Part shown: positions 39,655 through 48,153 of the stretch, piece by piece
Numbering within the stretch: position 1 is the stretch's first letter
Layout: each line of letters begins with the position of its first letter
Position numbers and translations under genes: made by a program
Assembly (NCBI GenBank): GCA_022749935.1
Contig: JAKIWQ010000001.1
Span: 1-64,000 of the forward strand
Reading direction: 5' to 3'
DNA: 64,000 bases
Source of the DNA: Thermoplasmata archaeon
Lineage (GTDB): Archaea > Thermoplasmatota > Thermoplasmata > Lutacidiplasmatales > UBA184
Notes under the pieces: generated by a model
Database searches by the model: none
What the model was told of the DNA's origin: nothing
Seen by the model: only the letters and a program-made list of their open reading frames with translations

Positions 39655-40737
39655 ATGAAACGCCAGATGGTCGATATGCTGGCGGAGCTGATCAAGATCC
39701 CGAGCGACCCGACGTCCGACAAGCAGGAGGTGCTGGACTACGTCCAGTCGTTCACCGACCAGATCCACATGCGGAACACCCTCTTCGGGGACGCCCAGGC
39801 GCCGAGCCTGCTCGCGGAATACGGGCAGGGCGGCGTGGTCCTGTCCGGACATCTCGACACTCCCCCCATCGGGGACTACTGGAGCTTCTCCCAGAGCCAG
39901 CTCGCCTCCGGAAGGATGTACGGCCGTGGCGCCGCCGACATGAAGGGGACGGTGGTCGCGATGCTCGAGGCGGCGCAAGACCTCGTGACCCGGAAGATCC
40001 CCGTCGTCCTCGCGTTCACGACCGACGAGGAGACGACCATGCAGGGCGCGATCGCCCTCTCCAAGACCCTCCCGCTCCGCCGAGCCAAGGCGGTCGTGGT
40101 CGGCGAGCCGACCGGCCTCCGCGTCGCGCATGCCGAGAAGGGAGTGTTGGACCTCGCGATCGAGACCCGCGGGAAGGCGGCCCACGGCGCCATGCCGCAT
40201 CTCGGGGAGAACGCCATCGGCAAGATGATGCGGATCCTGCGCGGGCTCGAGTCGTTCAAGGGCCGGATCGCCCACCCCGAGCTCGGGTCGGTCACCATGA
40301 ACCTTGGTACGTTCCACGGAGGAAGCCGTCTCAACGTCGTCCCCAACAAGTGCACGAGCGAGGTCGATATCCGGTTCCCCCCGCCCTACACCCCCGAACA
40401 GCTCTACCAGGAGGTCGAGGAGCACCTGCGGCGGATCAAGACCCCGTTCACGCTCCGGCGGATCCTGACGATGCCGGCGGTCCAGATCGACCCAAACGCC
40501 GAGCACGTCCGCATCCTCCGCGAGGTGGCCCAGGCCGAGACCACCGTCCTCGTCCACGCCTCCGAGGCGGTGCACTACACCCAGGTAAACCCGCGGGTCG
40601 TGATCTTCGGGGCTGGTGAGGAGGAGCTCTCCCACCAGGCCAACGAGTACGTCAAGGTCGAGGCGGTCGCCCGCGCCACGGAAGTCTACAAGAAATATGC
40701 CCAGCGGCTGGCCGCGGCCCGCTCCTCCTCATCGTAG
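39655..40737 (+). CDS. M20-family metallopeptidase/deacylase (ArgE/DapE-like)
   Basis: VVLSGHLDTPPIGDYWS...MYGRGAADMKGTVVAML...FTTDEETTMQGA...KGVLDLAIETRGKAAHGAMPHLGENAI. Confidence 0.88.
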   Translation: MKRQMVDMLAELIKIPSDPTSDKQEVLDYVQSFTDQIHMRNTLFGDAQAPSLLAEYGQGGVVLSGHLDTPPIGDYWSFSQSQLASGRMYGRGAADMKGTVVAMLEAAQDLVTRKIPVVLAFTTDEETTMQGAIALSKTLPLRRAKAVVVGEPTGLRVAHAEKGVLDLAIETRGKAAHGAMPHLGENAIGKMMRILRGLESFKGRIAHPELGSVTMNLGTFHGGSRLNVVPNKCTSEVDIRFPPPYTPEQLYQEVEEHLRRIKTPFTLRRILTMPAVQIDPNAEHVRILREVAQAETTVLVHASEAVHYTQVNPRVVIFGAGEEELSHQANEYVKVEAVARATEVYKKYAQRLAAARSSSS

Positions 40738-40804
40738 GCACCTCCGGTCGACGGCCGGCTCCGGCAACGGCGTTATCAAGGGACCGGCGCGGTACCTCCT
40801 TCCG

Positions 40805-41983
40805 GTGAAGATCGCCCAGGTCTCGATGCGATTCCCCCCCGGGCCGGGGGGCGTCGAGCGGCATGTCGCCGAGATCTCCGGCCGCCTCGGGGCTCGGGGC
40901 CACCGGGTCGACGTGTTCACGAGCGAGCTGTACCGGGAATTTCCGATGCAACGACTCGGCCCGGACGTCCCCCGCGAAGAGGCTCGCCCTTTCGGGAACG
41001 TCCACCGCCTCCCGGTCCGGTCCCTTCCCGGACCGCTCCACTACCCGTTCTTCCGCGGTCTGGAATCCGCGCTTTCTCGTCAGCAGCCGGAGGTCGTCCA
41101 CGTCCACACCTACGGGACCCACCAGGTGGCGGTCGCCGGCCGGTACGGCCGGGCGACGGGCACGCCGTTCGTCCTCACGGCCCACTTTCATCCGATCTGG
41201 TCGATCGAGGGGGGTTGGGTACGCCACCGACTCCGAGGGTTCTACGACCGACGCCTGGCCGGACCGATCGTGCGCGCGGCCGCGCGGGTGATCGTGCAGA
41301 CCCGGGAGGAGGAGCGGCTCCTCCGATCGCTCGGGCTCGAGCTCCCACCGGTCCACGTCATCCCGCCGGGATACGCTCCCCTCGCCGCGACGGCCCCCGG
41401 CGGTACGTTTCGCGCGCGGTACGGGATCACCGGACCCTACCTGCTGTTCGTCGGCCGACTCGCGTCGAACAAGGGGTTGCTCCCGCTCCTCGAAGCGTTC
41501 AGGACCGTGGCGCACGACGCACCCAGCGCGACGCTCGTGCTCATCGGGGAGGACGGCGGGATGCGGACCTCGGTCGAGGCGGCCGCGGTCCGGCTCGGCC
41601 TCGGAGAGCGGGTGCGGATCCTCGGCCACGTGCCGGACGACGCCGTGCTGGCCGATGCGTACCGCGACGCGCGGCTCACCGTACTTCCGAGCGAGTACGA
41701 GGCGTTCGGTCTCGTCCTCCTCGAGTCGCTGGCGCAAGGGACGCCCGTCGTCGCGTCCCGGGTCGGGGGAATCCCCGAGTTCGTCCCGGACGGCCAGGCC
41801 GGCCTGCTCGTGACCCCGAACGACCCCTCCGAACTCGCCCGAGCGATCCTCCGGCTCTGGGACGACACGTCGCTCGCCGGCCGGCTCGGCGCCTACGGAC
41901 GGGAGGTGGTGGTCCCCCAGTACACGTGGGATCGGTTGGTCGACCGGCTCGAAGGGGTCTACCGAGACGTGGTGGGCCCGTGA
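40805..41983 (+). CDS. GT4-type glycosyltransferase
   Basis: KIAQVSMRFPPGPGGVERHVAEIS..., LLFVGRLASNKGLLPLLEAF, VLPSEYEAFGLVLLESLAQGTPVVASRVGGIPEFV; GTG start. Confidence 0.9.
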   Translation: MKIAQVSMRFPPGPGGVERHVAEISGRLGARGHRVDVFTSELYREFPMQRLGPDVPREEARPFGNVHRLPVRSLPGPLHYPFFRGLESALSRQQPEVVHVHTYGTHQVAVAGRYGRATGTPFVLTAHFHPIWSIEGGWVRHRLRGFYDRRLAGPIVRAAARVIVQTREEERLLRSLGLELPPVHVIPPGYAPLAATAPGGTFRARYGITGPYLLFVGRLASNKGLLPLLEAFRTVAHDAPSATLVLIGEDGGMRTSVEAAAVRLGLGERVRILGHVPDDAVLADAYRDARLTVLPSEYEAFGLVLLESLAQGTPVVASRVGGIPEFVPDGQAGLLVTPNDPSELARAILRLWDDTSLAGRLGAYGREVVVPQYTWDRLVDRLEGVYRDVVGP

Positions 41984-43134
41984 AGATCGCGCAAGTGACC
42001 CTGCGATTCGACGCCCCGGGGGGCGTCGAGACGAATGTCCGCGAAGTGGCGCGCCTGCTGAAGGCGTCGGGGGAAGACGTGACGGTGTACGCGAGCGACC
42101 TCTACGACGAAGCGCGCTGGGACCGGCGAGACCACTACGCTCCGGTAGTGGACGGGGTGCCGGTCCGTCGCTTCCCCGTGCGGAAGCGACTCGTCCCGGG
42201 CCTGACGATGCCCATGATGGTGGGTCTGATGGACGCCCTCTCCGAGAGCGGGTCCGACGTGCTGCATGCGCACTCGCACCGGTACGGCCATGTGCTCGAG
42301 ACCGCGGCGGTCGCCGAACGGCGAGGGATCCCGTTGGTCGTGACGACGCACTACCACCCCGCCGACCACCGGGAGCCCGCGTGGAAACGTGGGATGCTCC
42401 GATTGCAGGACGTCGGGTTCGGGGCGACCGCGTACCGAATCGCCCGGGCGCTGGTCGTGGAGACCGAACGCGAGGCCGGTCTCGTGCGCGAGTTCGCCCC
42501 GGCCGACCGGATCCGTGTGATACCGCCCGGCATCGACCTGGCCCGCTGGTGCGCACCGGGGCGGGAGGACCCACCTCCGGGCTTGCCTCCGGAATACTTC
42601 CTCTTCTTCGGACGCGTCGCCTCCAACAAGGGCGTCCCCTCGCTGGTCGAGGCGATCGCCCGTCTCCCGGCCGCCGCGCGACGGCCGCTCGTGCTCATGG
42701 GGCCCGACTGGGGGGAGCGTGCGGCCATCGAGGAGCGCGCGCGGGCCCTCGGCGTCGAGCGGGAGGTCGTGTTCCTCGGTCACGTCGAACCGCTCGAATC
42801 GGCTCGCGCCGTCGTGCGAGGCGCCCGGGCACTCGTCCTGCCGTCGGAGTGGGAGGCGTTCGGCCTCGTCCTCCTGATCGCGATGGCGGTCGGGACGCCG
42901 ATCGTCGCGACCGCGGTCGGAGGGGTCCCGGAGGTGCTGGATCGAGGACGGGCCGGACTCCTCGTTCCCTATGGGGATGGACCGGCGCTGACCGAGGCGC
43001 TGCGGCAGGTCATCGAGGACCCCGAGTCCGCCCGCGGCCGCGTCCGCGCCGGCCGGGAGCGGGTGCTACAATTCGACTGGTCGGTGGCGGCCGAGCGTCA
43101 CCGTGCCCTCTACCGGGAGGTCGTGGGGAGCTGA
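41980..43134 (+). CDS. GT4-type glycosyltransferase
   Basis: KIAQVTLRFDAPGGVETNVREVARLL..., FLFFGRVASNKGVPSLVEAI, VLPSEWEAFGLVLLIAMAVGTPIVATAVGGVPEVL; GTG start overlaps the stop of the preceding GT. Confidence 0.9.
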   Translation: MKIAQVTLRFDAPGGVETNVREVARLLKASGEDVTVYASDLYDEARWDRRDHYAPVVDGVPVRRFPVRKRLVPGLTMPMMVGLMDALSESGSDVLHAHSHRYGHVLETAAVAERRGIPLVVTTHYHPADHREPAWKRGMLRLQDVGFGATAYRIARALVVETEREAGLVREFAPADRIRVIPPGIDLARWCAPGREDPPPGLPPEYFLFFGRVASNKGVPSLVEAIARLPAAARRPLVLMGPDWGERAAIEERARALGVEREVVFLGHVEPLESARAVVRGARALVLPSEWEAFGLVLLIAMAVGTPIVATAVGGVPEVLDRGRAGLLVPYGDGPALTEALRQVIEDPESARGRVRAGRERVLQFDWSVAAERHRALYREVVGS

Positions 43135-43249
43135 GCCGGCGGCCTCGCGAGGCGACGCAGTTCTTCTCCCACGTGGGCGAGGTCGCTGCCGGCCGACCCG
43201 GGGCGCAACCGGGCCGCGGCCACGAAGAGACGCCCGATGAGTCCGACCA

Positions 43250-44383
43250 TCATCGGTCCACCCTCTCCTCCGCGAATGCGCGAATGATCCCCAGTCCGAG
43301 CCGGAGCTTTTCCCGGGACGCCGCGAACGACAGGCGGAGATGGGAGGCCCCGAGAGAGCCGAACGCGTCGCCGGGGGTGGTGATCACGCCCCGCGCGAGG
43401 ATCGCGGTCGCCGCCTCGGTCGCGGTCAGTCCCCAGTCGACTTTCGGGAATGCGTAGAACGCTCCCGCCGGCGGAACGAGGGTGACCCCGGGGATCGTAC
43501 GAAGGAGTCGAAGTAGGAGGGAGCGCCGGGCCTTGAATTCCCGGACCATCGCGCGGGTCGCGGCGTTTCCCGCTTCGAAGCCGGCGAGGATCGCGGTCTG
43601 GGCCGGGGTCGGAGGGCAGGCCATGATGTGGTAGTGGATCTTGTTCAACTCGATCGCGAGGGGCTTGGCCGCGACCAGGAAACCGAGCCGCCAGCCGGTG
43701 ACGGCGAACGTCTTGGAGAACGAGTTCACGACCACGGTGCGATCGTACTTTCCCCAGAACGAGGAGAATCGACCTTCGTAGACGATCTCCTCGTAGACCT
43801 CGTCCGAGACGATCGCGAGGTGGTGTCGGTCGGCGAACTCGACGATCCGTTCGACCGTCGACTCCGGGAGGAGAGAGCCCGTCGGGTTCGAGGGGCTGTT
43901 CACCACGATCGCACGGGTCTTCGGAGTGACGAGCCGTTCGAGGGCGTTGAGGTCCGGTTGGTACTGACGTTTTTCGAGGAGGGGATAGGGGACCGGGACC
44001 GCACCGGCGAGGCGGGCGTGCGGGCCGTAGAGGACGAACCCCGGGTTCGGAACCAGGACTTCGTCCCCCGGGTCGTAGAGCGTGAGCGCGGTCGTCATGA
44101 GGCCCTCCGAGCCGCTCGCGGTGACGATGACGTTCTCCCGTACCGTCCGCGGGTCCCGGTCGGTGTACCGCGCGGCGATCTGGTCCCGCAGGGCGGAGAG
44201 GCCGGCGCTGGGGCCGTAGTGGTTCCCTCCGGTCCGGACCGCCTGGCAAAGGGCGGCGATCACCTCCGGCGGTGGGTCGAAATCCGGCTCGCCCAGGCCG
44301 AGGTTGATGGAGTTCGGGGGGGCCGACTCGAACATCCGCCGGATGCCGGAGATCTCGACGCGGCGCGCGCGCTCGGCGACCAT
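43250..44383 (-). CDS. Class I/II PLP-dependent aminotransferase
   Basis: INLGLGEPDFDPPPEVIAALCQAVRTGGNHYGPSAGLSALRDQIAARY, NSPSNPTG, SDEVYEEIVYEG, VVNSFSKTFAVTGWRLGF. Confidence 0.93.
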   Translation of the reverse strand: MVAERARRVEISGIRRMFESAPPNSINLGLGEPDFDPPPEVIAALCQAVRTGGNHYGPSAGLSALRDQIAARYTDRDPRTVRENVIVTASGSEGLMTTALTLYDPGDEVLVPNPGFVLYGPHARLAGAVPVPYPLLEKRQYQPDLNALERLVTPKTRAIVVNSPSNPTGSLLPESTVERIVEFADRHHLAIVSDEVYEEIVYEGRFSSFWGKYDRTVVVNSFSKTFAVTGWRLGFLVAAKPLAIELNKIHYHIMACPPTPAQTAILAGFEAGNAATRAMVREFKARRSLLLRLLRTIPGVTLVPPAGAFYAFPKVDWGLTATEAATAILARGVITTPGDAFGSLGASHLRLSFAASREKLRLGLGIIRAFAEERVDR

Positions 44384-44522
44384 TCGCGCGGCGACGGAGG
44401 GACCCCTCTTTATCGTTGCTTCCGCCGTGCTAGTGCGCGACGTCTCCGCCGGTGAGGAGGGGCCTCCGGCGCGGCCAAACGTTTAGGACCGGCCCCGGTC
44501 TATCGAGTGCGGAGGACCCCCC

Positions 44523-46787
44523 ATGGCCCGGATACTGATCGGCGTCGCCTGGCCGTACGCGAACGGGCCCTTCCACATCGGACACCTGGCCGGAGCCTAC
44601 CTGCCCGGCGATATCTTCGCCCGGTTCCACCGGCTTCGGGGCGATGAAGTGTTGATGGTCTCGGGATCTGACATGCACGGCACCCCCATCCTCGTGACCG
44701 CGGAGCGGGAGCACCGGACCCCCTCCGAGGTCTCCGAGCAGTACCACGAGGTCAACCGCGCGGCGTTCTCCCGCCTCGGGTTCACGTTCGATTGCTACAC
44801 CACAACCCGCACGATCGTCCACGAGAAGACCGTCCAAGAGGTCTTTCTCGCGCTGCTCGAGCACGGGTTCGTTTCCCGCCAGACCGAGGAGGGAGCGTTC
44901 TGCCCCCAGCACCGTCGGTTCCTCCCCGACCGGTACCTGGTCGGGACGTGCCCGAATTGCGGGTTTGAGAGCGCTCGGGGCGACGAGTGCGACCGGTGTG
45001 GTCGGCCGCTCGAGCCCCGGCAGCTCGGCCATCCCCGCTGTCTCCTCTGCAATACGCCAGCGGAGTTCCGGCCCAGCGAACACTTCTATCTCCGACTGGA
45101 CCTACTCCAGCCCCAACTCACCGAGTACCTCTCCCGGCAACCGCACTGGCGTGCCGGGACCCGCCGCGTCGCGGAGAACTTCCTCACCGAAGGACTCCGT
45201 CCCACCCCGATCACTCGGGACTTGGATTGGGGCGTCTCGATACCCCTCGACGGCTACCCCTCGAAGCGGTTCTACGTGTGGTTCGACGCCCTCATCGGGT
45301 ACCTCTCGGCCTCCAAGGAGTGGGCCATCCGAGCAGGCCGCCCGGAGGCGTGGCGACGCTACTGGGACGAAGGGGAACCCGTCCGTTCGTACTACTTCAT
45401 CGGCAAGGACAACAAGTTCCACCACTCGATCCTCTGGCCCGGGGTCCTGCTCGGCCACGGCGGCCTGTCCCTTCCGTTTGACGTCCCGGCGAACGAATGG
45501 CTCCTCATCGGAGGCAAAAAACCTTCGAAGTCCCGTCCCACCGAGGCTACGGCGTTCATTCCGTCGCTCCTGGAACACTTCTCGCCGGACGTCATCCGGT
45601 TCTACAGCGCCCTCCTCGCGCCCCAGAACCACGACACCGAGCTCGACTGGGATGAGGTCGGCAAGGTTCGGGACGAGGTCCTCGCCAACCAGTTCGGCAA
45701 CCTCGTGCAACGGTCCCTGGTCCTCTGTCGAGACCGGTACTCGGGGCGCGTCCCGTCGCCCCCCGACTCCTGGAACGGGGAGGGCGCAGGTGGCGTCGGA
45801 CTCCGACTCCGGGAGGCGCACGCCCAGATCACCGCGGAGTTTGAGGCGGTCCACCTGAAGGAAGCCCTCGACCGGACGTTGGATGAGGTGCGAGGGGCCA
45901 ACCGGAGCTTCCACGAGGCGAAGCCTTGGCAACTCTCGGACCCGGAGAGAGCTCGAGTCGTGTACGAGACGGTCTGGACCCTTCGGGCCCTCGCCACGTG
46001 GCTCTCGCCGGTGATCCCGTTCGCGTGCGCGGACACCTTCCGCATGCTCGGGTTTGCGGACGGGCCCGGGGCCGGAGACTGGGACCGGGCGCTCGAGCCG
46101 GTCCCCGGAGGTCAGGCCCTGGGCGAGATCCGACCGCTCTTCCCGAAGCCCGAGTCGGCCCGCGCCCTGGGGTCCACCGCCCCCGTCGTTGCGGCCGATA
46201 CGGTCGTTGTGGCTCCGCCATTGGCCGTGCGGTCGGGCGTCGTCCTTCGCGCCGCCCCCCACCCTTCCGCGGACCGTCTTCTCGTCCTCGAGGTCGATGC
46301 GGGCGAAGCGAACCCGCGGTCGATCGTCGCGGGCATCCGGGCCAACTACGGGCCCGACACGCTGGTCGGTCGACCGATCGTCTTCCTGTCGAATCTCGCC
46401 GCGCGGACGATCCGGGGGGTACCGTCGCAGGGGATGGTCCTCGCGGCAGACACGGGTGAGCGTCCGGTCCTCCTGTCACCGCCTCCGGGGGTCCGGCCGG
46501 GAGAGTTCGTGGAGGGCCGTTCGGCGTCGGACCGCACAATCACCCACGCGGAGTTCATGTCGTACGGACTGGTCGTCGCGAGGGTTCTAGGGGCTCCCGC
46601 CGCCGGTCGGTCGGTCGTGGAGAGCCGGGGAACTCCCGAAGAAGTCGACGGTGACTGGAACGAGGGGACTCAAGTGATCGTGGTCCGACGACCACCCGAT
46701 GCGGTCGGGGCGAAGGTTCTCTCGTTCGGCCCCGGCCGGCCCGTCCGACCGAGCGAAGACATCGCGGTGGGGGCGGTGGTCCGATGA
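44523..46787 (+). CDS. metG: Methionyl-tRNA synthetase with C-terminal EMAP/tRNA-binding domain
   Basis: VAWPYANGPFHIGHLAGAYLPGDIFARF, zinc-knuckle cysteines, GKDNKFHHSILWPGVLLG, GKKPSKSR; C-terminal VVLRAAPHPSADRLLVLEVDAGE...SQGMVLAA. Confidence 0.95.
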   Translation: MARILIGVAWPYANGPFHIGHLAGAYLPGDIFARFHRLRGDEVLMVSGSDMHGTPILVTAEREHRTPSEVSEQYHEVNRAAFSRLGFTFDCYTTTRTIVHEKTVQEVFLALLEHGFVSRQTEEGAFCPQHRRFLPDRYLVGTCPNCGFESARGDECDRCGRPLEPRQLGHPRCLLCNTPAEFRPSEHFYLRLDLLQPQLTEYLSRQPHWRAGTRRVAENFLTEGLRPTPITRDLDWGVSIPLDGYPSKRFYVWFDALIGYLSASKEWAIRAGRPEAWRRYWDEGEPVRSYYFIGKDNKFHHSILWPGVLLGHGGLSLPFDVPANEWLLIGGKKPSKSRPTEATAFIPSLLEHFSPDVIRFYSALLAPQNHDTELDWDEVGKVRDEVLANQFGNLVQRSLVLCRDRYSGRVPSPPDSWNGEGAGGVGLRLREAHAQITAEFEAVHLKEALDRTLDEVRGANRSFHEAKPWQLSDPERARVVYETVWTLRALATWLSPVIPFACADTFRMLGFADGPGAGDWDRALEPVPGGQALGEIRPLFPKPESARALGSTAPVVAADTVVVAPPLAVRSGVVLRAAPHPSADRLLVLEVDAGEANPRSIVAGIRANYGPDTLVGRPIVFLSNLAARTIRGVPSQGMVLAADTGERPVLLSPPPGVRPGEFVEGRSASDRTITHAEFMSYGLVVARVLGAPAAGRSVVESRGTPEEVDGDWNEGTQVIVVRRPPDAVGAKVLSFGPGRPVRPSEDIAVGAVVR

Positions 46788-47464
46788 GTGACGGCCCCCG
46801 ACTCGACCTGCACGTGCATTCCCGGTACTCCCCCGACTCCACGTTGAGGCTCGAGCAGTTGGTGGCGCGACTGCCGTACACCGGCCTGCGGGGATTCGCT
46901 CTCACGGACCACAACTCGGTAGGCGGACATGCGGAGCTGGCCGAGCTCCGACGAGCGCACCCCAGCTACGTATTCCTCCCGGGCGTGGAGGTCTCGACCC
47001 TCGAAGGACATCTCCTGGCGTACGGCGTAACCGAACGTCCTCCCTCACGCCGGCCTCTCGCCGAATCCATCGAATGGGTTCGGGCGCACGGGGGGGAGCC
47101 GGTACTCGCCCACCCGTTCCGACTCGTGCACGGGGTGGGTCGGCGCCTCGCCGAGACGGCTCCGGTGAGGGCCCTCGAAGCACGCAACGGACACAACTCG
47201 GAAGTGGCGAACGCAAAGGCGGAGTTGGTCGGGGCCCGACGTGGGATCGGTATGACGGGCGGGGGCGATGTGCACGCGCTCGCCGAGCTCGGCCGGGCGT
47301 ACACCTTCTTTCCCGAGGGGGCCAGTAAGGTGGACGACCTCCTCGAGGCGCTGCGGCGAGGTCATACGCAGCCGGGCGGACGGTCCCTGGCCTGGCCGGG
47401 ACGTGTCCGGCTGAGCCTTGCAACAGGCCTGAAGTTCTTCACGCGCGGACTTCGGCCCCTGTAG
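46784..47464 (+). CDS. PHP-domain metal-dependent phosphoesterase
   Basis: LDLHVHSRYSPDSTLRLEQL...GFALTDHNSVGGHAEL...EPVLAHPFRLVHG...GGGDVHALAELG. Confidence 0.9.
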   Translation: MSDGPRLDLHVHSRYSPDSTLRLEQLVARLPYTGLRGFALTDHNSVGGHAELAELRRAHPSYVFLPGVEVSTLEGHLLAYGVTERPPSRRPLAESIEWVRAHGGEPVLAHPFRLVHGVGRRLAETAPVRALEARNGHNSEVANAKAELVGARRGIGMTGGGDVHALAELGRAYTFFPEGASKVDDLLEALRRGHTQPGGRSLAWPGRVRLSLATGLKFFTRGLRPL

Positions 47465-47517
47465 TCGACGGCACGCCTCCCTGAGGGCTTTAAGGGGAAG
47501 GTCCTTGGGCCCGCCGC

Positions 47518-47590
47518 GCCAAGGTGGCAGAATGGTTAATGCGACGGACTGCAGATCCGTTTCCTGGGGGTTCGATTCCCTCCCTTGGCT
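47518..47590 (+). tRNA. tRNA-Cys (GCA)
   Basis: GCCAAGG/CCTTGGC acceptor, anticodon loop CTGCAGA, T-loop TTCGATT; no intron. Confidence 0.9.
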
Positions 47591-48153
47591 CGCAGTCCTT
47601 GTACTTCCGGTAAGAGGGTAGGTTCCTTGACTCTGGTCGGCGGGACACCGTTCCTCGTGAGGTCCCGGCGCACCGCGGCGTGCGATGGTCTCCACCTACG
47701 GAAGAAGAGTCGGGCCCTTCGGGTGTCCGCCCTTTAGCGGAGCCCGGGTGGACGGGCCCGATTCCAGTCGGGTCGGCTTAGAATCCCGGACTCCCTAGAT
47801 CCCGCTACAGATCGAGGGATCGAGATCGAACTGCGAGGCGGGCATGGACCTCGCCGCACGGCTGGAGTTTCCCTGCCGCGAGCTGCCGCAGCAACTGCCG
47901 AATCGTCGGCTCCCTGGTCCGGGAAAAATAGGGTGCTTGCTCCGGGACCGGGAAGGTCTGTTCCGAGTCTCGCGTTAGGAGTTCCCCTTAGGATCGGTCC
48001 GCCTCGGCTCGCACCGCCTCTGCGCAGCGCCGTACCTCCTCGAGGGGCGCGGCCGGCTCGGCACGGGGCCCGATTTCGTCGGGCGCGACCACGCAATAAC
48101 TGCAACGTCGGAACCTTATTTGTAGGATAACTCGTTCCGGGGCCGAGGCAACC

